Origin: Phyto melanocephala
Taxonomy: Eukaryota > Arthropoda > Insecta > Diptera > Rhinophoridae
Direction: 5' to 3'
DNA: 64,000 bases
Assembly (NCBI GenBank): GCA_941918925.1
Contig: OW799235.1
Location: forward strand, 22,421,201 to 22,485,200
The position numbers were made by a program, and so were the translations under genes. Below are positions 21,086 through 33,009 of this stretch, piece by piece. The number at the start of each line of letters is the position of its first letter. Position 1 is the stretch's first letter. The notes beneath the pieces were generated by a model. That model saw only the letters and a list, made by a program, of their open reading frames with translations, was not told the DNA's origin and did no database searches.

Positions 21086-22077
21086 CTAGAAAAGCCCGGC
21101 GCGCGTTGCTACGCCCCTTCATGAATTTTAATCGCATTCTAAATTTTAATCGAATATCAAGTGCAAGGCTAAAAACTATAACTTTTTCTTTATGAGCGTG
21201 GCACTGCCCACTTTTCTAATTATGAAACTGTATAGTCATGACAGCTCAATAAGTGTACAAACTTTCAGAAAAGTCGGTCCAGTGAAAGTACCTCAAAATG
21301 ATACCTTTTTTTAATGGGTGTGGCACTGCCCACTTTTCTAATGACGAAAATGTAAGGTCATGACAGCTCAGTATGTTTGCAAAGTTTCAGAAAATTCGGT
21401 CCAGTGCAAGTAGCTAAAGCTGATAACTAATTTTTTATCGGCGTGGCCCCGCCCACTTTTTTAATCACGAAATTATAAAGTCATGACAGCTTAATATGTG
21501 CGCAAAGTTTCAGAAAAATCGGTCCAGTGCAAGTACTTCAAAATTAAAACTTTTTTTAGGGGCGTGGCCCCGCCCACTTTTTTAATCACGAAATTATAAA
21601 GTCATGACAGCTTAATATGTGCGCAATGTTTCAGAAAAATCAGTCTGGTGCAAGTACCTCAAAATTATAGCCTTTTTTGATGGGCGTGGCCCCGCCCACT
21701 TTTTTAATCACAAAATTATAAAGTCACGACAGCTTAATATGTGTGCAAAGTTTCAGAAAAATCGGTCCAGTGCAAGTACCTCAAAATTAAAACTTTTTTA
21801 GGGGCGTGGCCCCGCCCACTTTTCTTATCACGAAATTATTTAGTCATGACATCTCGATATGTGTGCAAAGTTTCAGAAAAATCGGTCAAGTGCAAGTAGC
21901 TACAACTGATAACTAATTTTTTATGGGCGTGGCCCCGCCCACTTTTTTTCATCCATAAACACTCCCCGGTATGTGTACAGCAACTTACCAAAGTTTGAGC
22001 CCGATCGGTTTTACAGTTTCCGAGTCTATAGCTAACACACACACACACACACAGAGTTTCACTTTTATATATATAGA
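21086..22077 (-). mobile_element. Nonautonomous Helitron, copy 2
   Basis: Minus orientation: 5' TCTATATATATAAAAGTGAA at 22077 preceded by A, and 3' GGGCTTTTCTAG ending at 21086 followed by T. Internal units of about 120 bp recur (GGGGCGTGGCCCCGCCCAC near 21441, 21561, 21682 and 21803). Same family as 15350-16211 but longer and in opposite orientation. Confidence 0.85.
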
Positions 22078-22889
22078 TATACAGTTTCGTTTAAAAATAT
22101 TTTAAAAAGTTTAATACTTTATGAAAATGGACTTAAGCAAGAGTAAATAATTAACAATAAAAAAATTATTTTTTTAATGGAGGCCAAATGAGAAAGCGTT
22201 TAAGTTTGAGGACACAACGATTATAAACCCAAAAAACAGACCACCAAATTTCTTGTTAATCGGTTAGTTCAGTGCTTTGTTGTCATATTTTTTGTGGTAT
22301 TTAAAAGAATTATGATTTCTTAGTGCTGACATAAATACATTAATATTGCAAAAGGGAATGACTCTACCAAAAATTTTACTATCAAACTATAAACCATACG
22401 ATTGGCTGCAATTCTGGTACTCAGAACAGTTACCGTTTTATCTGTATAAATGTAATAATTTAAAAGACATATCTCCTAAAACGTCTTTCCTTTTTATGGC
22501 AGCTGCCATAACTGCTGTTCTTTGGAAGCTCATTTTAAGCACAACTATAAAAGTTAATATTATTATACCCCACACAAATTTTGTATAGTGCTCTATATAT
22601 GCGCCAAAATCGGTTAACTTTTTTTGAAATATATCACGCTCATTTAATATTTAAGAAAAAAGTGGCAGAAAAAATCATTATTCGGATATTAATTTAAGAA
22701 AATTAAGAAAAACCCATTCAGCAGTTCACCGTTGATGCGCCTGAAAACGCTTATTATTTTATTTTCATTTATATAAACAAGATGAAGCCGGTCCGCCTTG
22801 GTGGCCCCAACAATGCTTTTGTGTTGTATTCTATTTAAATAAATATTAATATTGTTGTTAGTAAAAATTAATACTTTAATGTTGTTATT
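22078..22889. other. Unassigned DNA
   Basis: An 80-codon open frame at 22346-22588 has no recognisable motif or flanking gene structure; nothing else seen. Confidence 0.45.
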
Positions 22890-23175
22890 GCATATTGTAT
22901 ATTCATTTTCGTCATTCCGTTTGTAACACATTGAAATATCCATCTAAGACCTAGTATAGACTTAGTATATATCGTCTTCGCCCTGGTTTTATTTTATGAC
23001 GATCTAGCTATGTCCGGCTGTCCGTCCGTTAATAGCACGATAGAGCTCGAAAAAATTGGGGGTTTATATTTTGCCAGAATATTTCTAATGCACAAAGTTA
23101 GTTATTACTATCTGTCTAATAGTTTTTGAGTCTTTTTAGCTCAGGCAAAAAGACAGAGAGACAGGCTGACACTAG
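22890..23175 (+). mobile_element. DINE-1-like fragment (5' part)
   Basis: Contains GTCATTCCGTTTGTAACACA, the ACGATCTAGCTATGTCCG module and GTCCGTCCGTTAATAGCACG, as in copies A-E. It lacks the TATACCCGCC start and everything downstream. Confidence 0.7.
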
Positions 23176-25939
23176 AAAATTTATTGACTCGTATTCTAGA
23201 TAATTGAATATCATTATAAAAATTTTCCTTAAATAGTTTATATATAGATTTTGTATCCGTTAAAAAATTTAGGTTAAAAACAAATATTATTATTGTTATT
23301 ATTTATAGAATTATTTAAACATCCGTAGATATGTACCTTAAATGACTAGTACTGTCACTTATAAGATATCAATTTTGTTGTGCTAGTTTATAATTAATTT
23401 TCAAATAAATAAATAATTAAATAAAAGCACGAATATTTCATATGTATTAAAAAAATGTTTAAATTTAAAAAAAAATTTATCTATTATTAAAGAATTAGTA
23501 AACAATTTTTGGCTTCCGAAATGATATTTGTGTATATGCAAGTTCATATAGATATAAATAAAATATTTAACAACAATTTTTTTATAGATAATTTAAAACT
23601 TTGTTCATTTAAGGGTGACAAAGATTTAATAAAATGCAGACAGACAGACAGCCAGATTGATTTTATGTGTGTTATTAAAATTCTTAAAATATTTATTGTA
23701 AATTTTTATATTTCAATAAATCCATATATAAGATACACTACTAACATTGTCAAAACTGCCACATTAAACTATTTGATTTTTATGTGATTTAAAATAAATG
23801 CAATAACATTTTTATAGTCTCTATTATTTAAAGACACTTTCAATCACACATTTTTCCAATCTTAAAAAAAAATTGTTTTTGAGAATAGCAAAGTTGTAGC
23901 CTTAAGGGCAAATGTAGATAGACGTTATGTTTTCGTTGTTAAATTAAGAAGAGAACATAAAACAAGAACTTAAAATAATCTATAAAATAATTTTATTCTT
24001 ACAAATTCGTGACTCCAACTTACTAGATTTGACAAAATTGTGACTGTTTTGCTTTAATGTGATTTTAAATATTTGTAATAAAATTTTTATGGTCTCTAAA
24101 ATAAAAAGAAGCTAAAGCTCAAACCACCAAAAAATCAAAAACGTTTAAGGGTTATAAATCGGAAAATCTTATCAAAAATCTAAGCAGCAGTAGCAGTGCT
24201 GGCACAACAGCCAGCCAATTAATGAAACAATTGTTTTTTTCTGCTTAAGGATTAAAGCGAAATAGGACAAAACACTATAGCAGAGATAAAAGTAAAGTTG
24301 TTGCAAAAATTAAATGAAAGGAAATCTTATCTTGTTATGACACACCACCAAACAGTTGTTCAATTGTTTAAAACACCAGTTTAACGCAACCAACTAAACA
24401 GTCGGTACAATTTTATCAAACATACTTAAATACAGAGAGTCATAGCTAGACAATAATTGTGCATACAGTTAAAGATATACACAAACACACGTCCTTTTAA
24501 TGTTAATCAGCATCATCATGATATCGCAACAACATCATTCATTTCAATTTGATTCGTTTTGCTACGCAAAAAAAAAAAAAATAATCCTTAAATTTTTAAG
24601 AACTCATACTCATACAGGCAAACAAAAATGTGAAGCAATGCCAAGGACTTGGTGGCAATCAAACAGGATTCATCGTCCTTAACATTACAGCCATAAAGCA
24701 ACACCACCAAGAATGACTATGGGACACAAAGTCAAGCGAAGCGTTTATAATACTTAACCAGCCAACAGCTATAAAAACAGCAGCACAATAAAAAAAAAAT
24801 TCAAATAACCAAAGAAATTAGTGTAAAACTTAAATCCGATTTTGAAAAACAATAAAATCAACTAGAATTTGTGTTTTATTCACTACTCGTGCTCATAGAA
24901 TATTGCCAAAAACAACATGTACGTATATATGTGTGCGATATAAATGCAATGTATAGTGGTGGGTAATTTTATGTTGGTCCCTATAAAACAAATAAAAAAC
25001 TATTGGATATGATACAAATCCTGTGGGAATTGTATCTATTGAATTGTTACTCTATTATAAAAAAAAAAATTTATCATTTTGTTTTGGCTTTTGTCTAAAG
25101 ACTTCCTGGTTGCAAGTAGTTGGCATAATAGAGAGAGGGGTTTATTTCAATGAAATGTATAGTTTTTTATAAGAGACTAAAATAAAAAAAATTGATTACA
25201 TTATAAGTGCTTTTTTAAGCACCCTACAGTAAGCAATAAAAGAGAAATTCTTAGCAAAATTCATAGGCAAAATTTTGTAAGCAGTTGGCACGAATATAAC
25301 GCTTTACAGTAAGCACATACAATACTGCGCTAACCGGAAAATTTTAACCAGTGTCATGAAAAAGATAACATTGTTAGTGATTACACATACCTTGACTGTA
25401 GGGTATAATTAAAAGCACTGCTTTATAATACTGAGTAAAAAATTGTTAATTTTGAAACCAGCAACGAACGTAATATCATGGCATATTATTTGCGTATTCC
25501 CTGCGCTCAAAAAGCGCTTGAATAGAAATGCTATTAAGTGAAATATCACAACCGAATAGCAAGGCATACATAAACAGATTCGTAAGCCATTCTCTAGTTG
25601 TAACGATTCTATAACATTCACTTAAAACAAACTCACCACCGCAAAATTGATGAGTTCTTATCTTATAAGTATCAAAATTTAACCCTTGATTGTCCAACCG
25701 GTAATTTCACTTTTTTTTATTTCTTTATATTTTCATTTTGAAGGTTACATTTCTTTGGTTACTCCTTCGTGTTTTAGAAGCATTATTGCCGTGCTACAAA
25801 AAACATTATAAAAAATTTAAAGGTGTTAGAAACCAACTGATTCCTTATCTTCATTTTAATAACTTTAATTATGTATAATTATAATATAAATAATAATATA
25901 ATATAAAAAATTTTGACTAGAAGGTAAAAATATTGTCGT
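23176..25939. other. Unassigned AT-rich DNA
   Basis: No supported gene or repeat. The minus strand at 25409-25697 has overlapping open frames of about 70 codons without an identifiable domain. Confidence 0.5.
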
Positions 25940-26361
25940 TTACCTTTGTGCAAATTTGCACCACATGTCATGCAAGTCAAGCTCTTGCATTTTGGACAAT
26001 AAAAAGTTGGATGTCATCTCACGGTAGCGCTCACCATTCACAGTTATGTTACGATTCGCATCATCTTTGAAGAAGTACGGTCCAGTGATGCCACCAGCCC
26101 ATAAACCGCACCAAACTGTGACTTTTTCTGGATGCATTGGTAGCTCTTGCTTTGCTTCTGGCTGATCTTCACTCCAAAATCGACAAGTATGCTTATTAAC
26201 GAACCCATTGAGCAAAAAATGAGCTTCGTCGCTAAACACAATTTTTCAATAAGAAGCGCGCAATGAACTTTCTTAACAGAGCACGCATTTTGATAATAAA
26301 ATTCAATAATTTGCAAGCGTTGTTCGTTTGTAAGACCATTCATGGTTAAATTATAGACCAA
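25940..26361 (-). pseudogene. mariner transposase relic (DD41D-like)
   Basis: The minus strand has an N-terminal piece (MNGLTNEQRLQIIEFYYQNA, helix-turn-helix) that jumps by deletion and frameshift into FSDEAHFLLNGFVNKH, then VTVWCGLWAGGITGPYFF and NITVNGERYREM. The first catalytic Asp is kept; sequence ends near a decayed DMWCKFAQR, where DMWFQQDGA is expected, so the second and third catalytic residues are lost. Wording is close to the element at 47036-47667. Confidence 0.8.
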
Positions 26362-26673
26362 ACTGAAGATGTTTGACAGTGAAACATCATACGAAACGTG
26401 TGTCAGCTGTTTAAACCAGTGTTGCCAAAAAGATAATAGCTACAAAATCACCCTTTAGTTATATGACTGGATCGAAAAGTGGGTTATAACTGCTTCAAAA
26501 ATGAACCAATTTTAATAGAAGAAAATTAATCTCGAACGATTTACTGTTTTTATCAAACTTGGTTCTATTATGTGAGCGTAAACTGCGTAATAATAAATAA
26601 ACTTGTCTATTAATATATGAAATATGAATTCTAAGAATTCGCGGACGCGAATGCAACTATGCACTCCAAGACC

Positions 26674-26805
26674 GGGGGCCAAATTACGGCATTCGATCAC
26701 GATCGAAATTTTACTCGAACGATCGTGTTCGCTGTGCTTTAGGAATAGAGATTCTAATAAGAATTTTAAAATTTCGATCACGTTCGAATGCCGTAATTCG
26801 ACCCC
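26674..26805. mobile_element. 132-bp MITE with about 37-bp inverted ends
   Basis: GGGGGCCAAATTACGGCATT, then CGATCACGATCGAAATTTT on the left; the complement of AATTTCGATCACGTTCGAA and TGCCGTAATTCGACCCC on the right. GGGG-start ends and CGAAAT-rich subterminal words resemble the 17968-21024 element. Target duplication unclear. Confidence 0.65.
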
Positions 26806-27591
26806 AGATTTTGATACACTTTCTTATGAATAAATAAACAAAAAATATTTAGAGTAGGACATCGATTTATTTCGTTTTTGCTTGATTTTCATTTTTTCTA
26901 TATATTGTTCTCATTGCATTAGTTTTTATTTTTTATAAAATCAATTTATAAATCTGTGGGATTTATGAGATGTAATATGGTCACATGTGCACAAGTACCG
27001 GTGTATGAGTGTTTATTGTTAAATTTAATCCCTTTATTTAGTGTGTGCATGTGTGTGTATGAGAATAAAATTAATCGTTTCTATATAAGCAGCCCAGGAG
27101 TTTGAAATACAAGATTTATCAAAATTGATTGGAGTCATATGATAGCGCAAAAAAAAATAATAATAATAATATTACAAAAAAAACAAGATTAAGCATTTTT
27201 AAAGAAGTTAGGTATCTTATCTAGTACATTTTGAAAGTAAATTAGATAACTTTTACAATTTCATTAACCTGAACCTCTTTTAAGAACCAAAAAATAAACA
27301 CAGATTTGACAAAGTTTGCGTAACAACAAAACAATAGCTGTTAATCATAAATAAATACTGCATATTTAACTAAAGGCTTTCTTAATTATGTCTCACTTTC
27401 AGTGAGTCTGTCAAATAACTAAATTGACATTATTGCTCTTAAAACTCTCAAAGTAAGTGCCAGAGAAATTCTTCTGAATTAATACAATTTATTGCCATCC
27501 TCAACTTTACTAATAATGTTTCTCTGTTTTGTTATTTTTTTATATTATTAATATTTAAGATCAATAAATTTCTTAATGAGATTAACTGCCT
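26806..27591. other. Unassigned AT-rich DNA
   Basis: Nothing recognised; a GT/TG-rich patch lies near 27040-27060. Confidence 0.5.
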
Positions 27592-27748
27592 GTGCAACGA
27601 TGTCGAAAGAAAACCCAAGCGAAATTTCATTCGTACAAATATATTGAAAACAACAACAAAAACTAAAAATTTGTTTTTGTTTTCAACGTATTTGTACGAA
27701 TGAAATTTCGCTTGGGTTTTCTTTCGACATCGTTGAACAGGCAGTTTA
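27592..27748. repeat. 157-bp near-perfect palindrome (foldback)
   Basis: The left arm TTAACTGCCTGTGCAACGAT through TTTCATTCGTACAAATA (27592 to about 27660) is mirrored by the right arm CGTATTTGTACGAATGAAA through CAGGCAGTTTAA (ending 27748), with only a few mismatches and a short loop. A minus-strand open frame (27532-27867) runs through both arms, with one arm coding sense and the other antisense. Confidence 0.9.
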
Positions 27749-28065
27749 AATTGAAAATTATCTTGAATAAGAATATTTACAATTTCGACCCAAATTGATA
27801 CTGTTAGCATTTTACCATAAGATACACTTAGCTCATCAATTAGCGCTGCCATTATATTGATTTGCACCGAATTTTGGCATTGAGTGCACAGGTGGGAACT
27901 TAAGTTTTGAGTCGCGTACCAGAAGGATTTATTTTTATGAACAGAAAATTACAAACACGAGATGAACCATCTGTTGGTTTAAGTTTGAACCAGCTGTTAT
28001 TTGGAATCTGGCAATACTTAGGTCATTATATTCTGTCAAAAAAATTTTGCATATAGCTGATCGAA

Positions 28066-28564
28066 ATGAATCAATTTACGCTTGATCAACGTGGGGACTT
28101 ACTAATTGAATATTTCTTTCCAAAACAAAGGTTGGAAATTGCAACTGGAAAAAACATGTTTTCGAATGTAGTTAACTTTCACATTGAATGGTACGTTAGT
28201 AAGCAAAATTGGCTAATGTGGGTCTTAGAAAACCCAAACGTATTACGTATTAACGTGAACGATGTGTGGTTTCAACAGGATGGTGCAATTTGCCACACAT
28301 CTTATGCCACAATCGATTTATTGCGTACAACGTTTAATAAGCTGAAATAATGATGTTAATTGGACGCCAAGAAGTTGAGATTTGAAACCGTTGAACTATT
28401 TTCTATGGGGCGCCGTTATGGACAAGTTTTTTACAGACAAACCAGAAACAATTGAGCACTTAAAGGCCAAAATTTGTGATGTTATTGTCGAGTTACCACT
28501 CCATACACTCGTAAAAGTGCTTGAAAAGTGGTCCGAACGAATGGGGTACTGTAAGGTCATTTGA
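28066..28564 (+). pseudogene. mariner transposase relic with third catalytic Asp changed
   Basis: The first piece reads MNQFTLDQRGDLLIEYFF; a deletion then joins to VNDVWFQQDGAICHTSYATI (second catalytic block). After a frameshift at about 28350 it continues KPLNYFLWGAVMDKFFTDKP. The conserved PLD is PLN, so the third metal-binding Asp is lost. The first block (FSDEAHF) is deleted. Related to the other DD41D-like copies here. Confidence 0.75.
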
Positions 28565-29286
28565 ATTGTGCTTAAGCTCCAATTTTTGCAACGTAGTTAG
28601 AGTATATATGATTTCTAACAGTATCGTATGTACCTTCTTGAAAACATTTTGTCCACATATAAATAATATGAATTTAAGATACAGCGTTATATAGGAGGTG
28701 GACGTTTTAAAAGTAGATTATGTGAAGAGTGGACGTTAAAGTAAGCATCTCAAAGTAGATTCTACTGATAAATTCATCTTAGATATTTCAATAAAGATTC
28801 CTTTATTCTTCCAAAAAGAAATTATATGAATTTGAGATGAAGCGTTATATGGGAGGTAGGCATTAAAGTAGGCATGTAACCTTCATCAAAAAACCTTGAT
28901 CAAAAAGCAATGATTGCAAAATTTAAGAATAGTAGTTTTATTTTTGTCAGTTTTATTACGTTTTAAATTTTGAATATACCAAAACACACTATGCAGTATA
29001 AATTTTACATTTTGGTATATAACTCCTTTCGTAATGTATAGATTTGAGCAACTTTCGGGGAAAGATATTTTTTTGGTCTGCGTCAATGCATTTAGACACA
29101 ATCAAATTTTATTAGACATCTTTTTGACCTACTCTTTCATTACGAGCTATAACTCTCTTTCTGCTATACCGATTTAGTCCATTTTCAATACTAAACAAAC
29201 CTTGTGCATAAGAAATATACTGGCAAGATTGTATTTCCCTAACCTTTTGGTTGGACAGACAGACGGACATAGCTAAATCGTCTTAA

Positions 29287-30765
29287 CCCATTAATGGCCA
29301 TTGTACTCGCACAGGTACAGAAAAACACTCATATTTGAACTGCCATAAATCCAATAATAAATTATTTTGTTCACTATTTGTTTCGATTTTGTGTTATGTG
29401 TTCTCTGCTTAATAAAAGCAAATCGAAAAAGCTGCACCAGCAATTAACGGTACTTCGAATTTTGATTGATTTTGCTTAACCTTTTCAAGATTTTCTTATT
29501 TTGTGTAGGTCAGTGATTGTTTTACTCTGTTATAAGTGTATTGCATAACAATTAGAAGAGTTTGCACTTGATTTGCAAATAAAAACCCTTGTTTTTTTTT
29601 TAATTTAAAATAAGTTGTTCATAAAAAGTGATTTTCCAGACGAAAGGTAAGTTTGAAAAACAGTGTACTCGCTTGGGTACAGTGGCTATTAACGTAATTA
29701 TTTTGATTATTTTTTTTTAGTTTTTTTTTTTTAAATCAGTATGTCGTTTAAAAGCATCAATCCATCAATCTTTTATGGGAGAAGATTTAATAATCTAGAA
29801 AGCGCTTTGAATTTTGTGGAAGGGGCTTCAAATAATATTTTTTTTTTGATATTGCGTATATTCCACCAGATGCGGATATCAATACAGATGAGAAGGACGA
29901 TGATGCTGAGGATCTTTCGCTAACAACATGCCGCAAGATATTTCGGGCGCTGTAGAGGATTTTTACAGCAGCGATAGCGAAGACGATATACCCCTTCAAG
30001 AGCATCGCCGGAGAATCCAGCACTCAATACCAGGTCAAAACTATTCCAAATGGACAAAAAGGGAATGTTCCATTGATATGTGAAAAACAACTTCTATTAT
30101 ACACAATAATGAAATGGTATCGAATTTAGGAGGAAATTCAGAGCTTGAAGTGTTTGAAACTTTGTTTGATTTGGATCAAACTCGCATTTATGCTTCACAG
30201 TGTAATGCGCATAATTTTTTATTTGCAGAGAAAGATTTGAAGGTTTTTTGGGAATTCTGTTGTTAAGTGGTTATCACAATATGTATATCGAGAGAAAACA
30301 TTTACTGGGAATTATCTGAAGATACTCGTAATAGACTTACTGGAGTTTCATCGTGCCATCGACCGGCACTACCTACGAAACTACAGCCAACCATCAACAT
30401 TAGTCGAGTTAGTAGTAGTTGTTCCAAGTGTAGCACTAACTGCTAAAAACCATTTTCCGAAATAATTAAAAGAAACTGTTACCCTGTCGTCAAGGCCACA
30501 ACCAAATAAGATGGATTTGTGAGCTTTGCGACCTAGCTCTGTGTGTAGAAAAGAAGTGCTTTAAAATTTTTCATACAAAAAAATTAGTATATATGAATAC
30601 ATGCATTGAGCCATTGTACCTGCTTGGGTACAGCCCCAAAAACCTTCAAAACACAATTTTTTATTTTTTTTTTCATATTTGTTAGGTTCTTAATGTTATT
30701 TAAATGAATTCTTAATAAACAGAATAAATGATTTTTAATTTTAAAGACAGCTGGCTTTTAATGGG
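29287..30765 (+). mobile_element. piggyBac-like element with TTAA target duplication
   Basis: The left end CCCATTAATGGCCA and right end TGGCTTTTAATGGG are inverted, flanked by TTAA at 29283-29286 and 30766-30769. CCC...GGG ends with TTAA duplication are diagnostic for piggyBac. Interior coding is a decayed PGBD-type transposase. Three GTAC..CGC..GGTACAG motifs lie subterminally (about 29303, 29662 and 30615). Length 1479 bp; nonautonomous. Confidence 0.9.
29741..30545 (+). pseudogene. piggyBac-type transposase N-terminal relic
   Basis: Met at 29741 opens MSFKSINPSIFYGRRFNN. A shifted frame then gives FDIAYIPPDADINTDEKDDD, and another gives NNMPQDISGAVEDFYSSDSE and NYSKWTK. The PP.D...DE.D acidic segment, D(I/V)SG.vE and the KW(T/R)K box are the N-terminal layout of piggyBac transposases. 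Later pieces (ELEVFETLFDL, YWELSEDTRN) fit the start of the catalytic domain. Multiple frameshifts and loss of the DDD region make it inactive. Confidence 0.75.
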
Positions 30766-30866
30766 TTAAAAGAAAACCAAGACTCAGAAAATATGTTGGG
30801 TCTAAAATGTATATTTCGATGTGTAACCAACGGAATGACATAAACATCATTTTGGTGGTGGGTATA

Positions 30867-33009
30867 AAAATACGATCGTATCAACTTACCATCCCTGACA
30901 CAAAGTGTTTAAAAACAAAAAGACCAAAATGTTTGAAACAGGCAGAGTGTTTTAAAAGCATTGAATTTAATACATATGAACATGGATATGTTTATACAAA
31001 TGTACATATATACGTAATGAAGAATGATGTGATGATGTTCGATCGATTAACGGTGACTGACTGACCGAGTGAGTAAGCAAGAGTGAGTAACTGTATGTAT
31101 GTAAGTATGTTTCAACAAGTAAGTATAAGTTATCTTGTTGGATTTGACAGTAATTGTTTAAGAGTTGTATATTTTGAAAAGAAATTCATTGAATTAAAAT
31201 TAATTTTTTTAAATGATGGCTTGAGTGAGAATTCCTGGTACAGAGGTGTACACATAGATAAGGTAAAACTGCAATCAGAAAAATAAAAAAGTAACAAAAA
31301 ATACCAATACCAACAACTAACTGTCAACTGACACTTAGAAGTACAAGAATTTGTTTGAAATATTTGATTGTATTTATTTGCTGTTGTTACTGTTATTACC
31401 AGTTTGTGAAAAATGCGTTGACGCATTTTTATTCGTCAGTTATTTATTGACAATGGTCTGCTGGCATTTTCGCTTATATTTATTAAAAAAAATCTTGTCA
31501 AGTTTTTGTTTGCTTTTCATTTATTCAACCGTAAATCGTTTGCTCTCTTTTATTGTTGTTTAACTCGCTTGTCATCAAGTCAGTCAAACAGCCATCATCA
31601 ACTGTGTTTTATCAACCAGTCATCCGACAAACATACATATGTATGTATATCGATTGTCATGTAAGTTTCTTGGAAAAATATTCGCACCGCACAAGGCTAT
31701 TATAAAATTTAACAATTAATGGCAGTAAAATAAATAAAGGTTTTATTAATCAGACATAAATTTTTGGGTAATATAATATTCTATATATTTTTCCAGTAAG
31801 ACATTGCCACGAAGTGATGTCCGGTTAGATTGGCAAAATATCCCTATATGCGTCGTTCATATATACAACATTTATTATTGTTGTTCTTGACTTTAATAGA
31901 GAGAAAATCTAATATGTAAGTCTCCCGCCATTTCATTCTAAAATCCACGGATTACTTGAGATTACTTGTACAGTATTATTTGAGAAAAAATTAATTTTGT
32001 TTTGTAAATATTTGAAATTTTCTCGTGGTGTTCTATATTTCGCTAGTTAAGCCATTTCAATCCATGCTGAGGGGGTTAAATAAAATATTTGATCTGCCAA
32101 TATCTAAACGAATTTTTAAATTAGAAATGAAATTGTAAACACTACTGAATATAATGAAAAACAAATGACAGATCATGACATATATCAAATGGCCGAAACG
32201 TCACTTCCAAATGATATCATCCGTATTGGAAAACCTTTTATATTGCCACAATTTATACTACAAAAACCTCGAATAACTGTGAGCAATCAAACATTTTTCG
32301 TTAAATACATTAACTAGTGTAAACTTAACTTAATATTAAAAAATTAATTATCTAATAACTTAAGTGTTTCTATGTATTAAATGAATTAATGAACATTTGG
32401 ATATTGTCTTACTCTCGTTTGTATTTCATTTTTAACTACAAAAACTTTTCACCTTAATTCACACTTTAGATTGATGAAGAAGTAATCATGGAATAATTGA
32501 TTTCTTCGTTATAATTTTTTCAACTTCTGCCATTTATATAATTTTTTCATGAATCGTCTGTTAAAAAAAAAGCATATGCGCAACAACAAAAATGCGATTA
32601 AATATTTTACTTGTATATTTTTTTAACTCTTTATTTATTCTTTATCGCGTTAACAATAAATGACACTATAAAACGCGTCCTATGCTGTAGGTATTGGAAT
32701 TTATGAAGTAGATTCTAAATAACTGTTATTGTTTCTGGTGAAATCTTAAAGTGTCTCTAATTGTATTAAAGTATACATTTTGGTTTCATATTTATAAAGA
32801 GATCCCACTACTAACTTGGGTGAGTGAGTCATTTCAAGTAGAAATTGTTATCTTTAAAGTGTCTTAAATAAATAAACTTGTTGTGAGATGTTTTTTTTTA
32901 GCATTTAGGTTGGCTAAATGTGGTTTAGACATCAATTTGAAGTACTAAAAAAGATTTTAGATTTAAAAGAAATCAAGCGGAAATGCCATTAGAAACAACT
33001 TTAAAATGT
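30867..33009. other. Mostly unassigned DNA; small DINE-like trace
   Basis: About 32030-32100 (CTAGTTAAGCCATTTC, GAGGGGGTTAAATAAA) resembles the internal repeat of the TATACCCTT DINE subfamily. Nothing else recognised. Confidence 0.5.

Larger units (their letters stand above)
28655..30866 (-). mobile_element. DINE-1-like element, 3'-truncated, split by a piggyBac-like insertion
   Basis: The minus-strand 5' end GTGGTGGGTATA is at 30866; body segments 30766-30866 and 28655-29282 hold the TGTGTAACCAACGGAATG word, the GGACAGACAGACGGACATAG module, and degenerate copies of the internal unit. The hairpin 3' end is missing. The two parts join precisely across the TTAA sites of the piggyBac-like element. 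Confidence 0.75.

Noticed and set aside
22346..22588. 80-codon open frame
   Set aside because: No recognisable motif or splice context; left unassigned.
25409..25697. Minus-strand frames with a THQFCGGEF phrase resembling the serine protease HFCGG box
   Set aside because: No catalytic His, Asp or Ser context, no signal peptide, and stops close by; single short phrase only.
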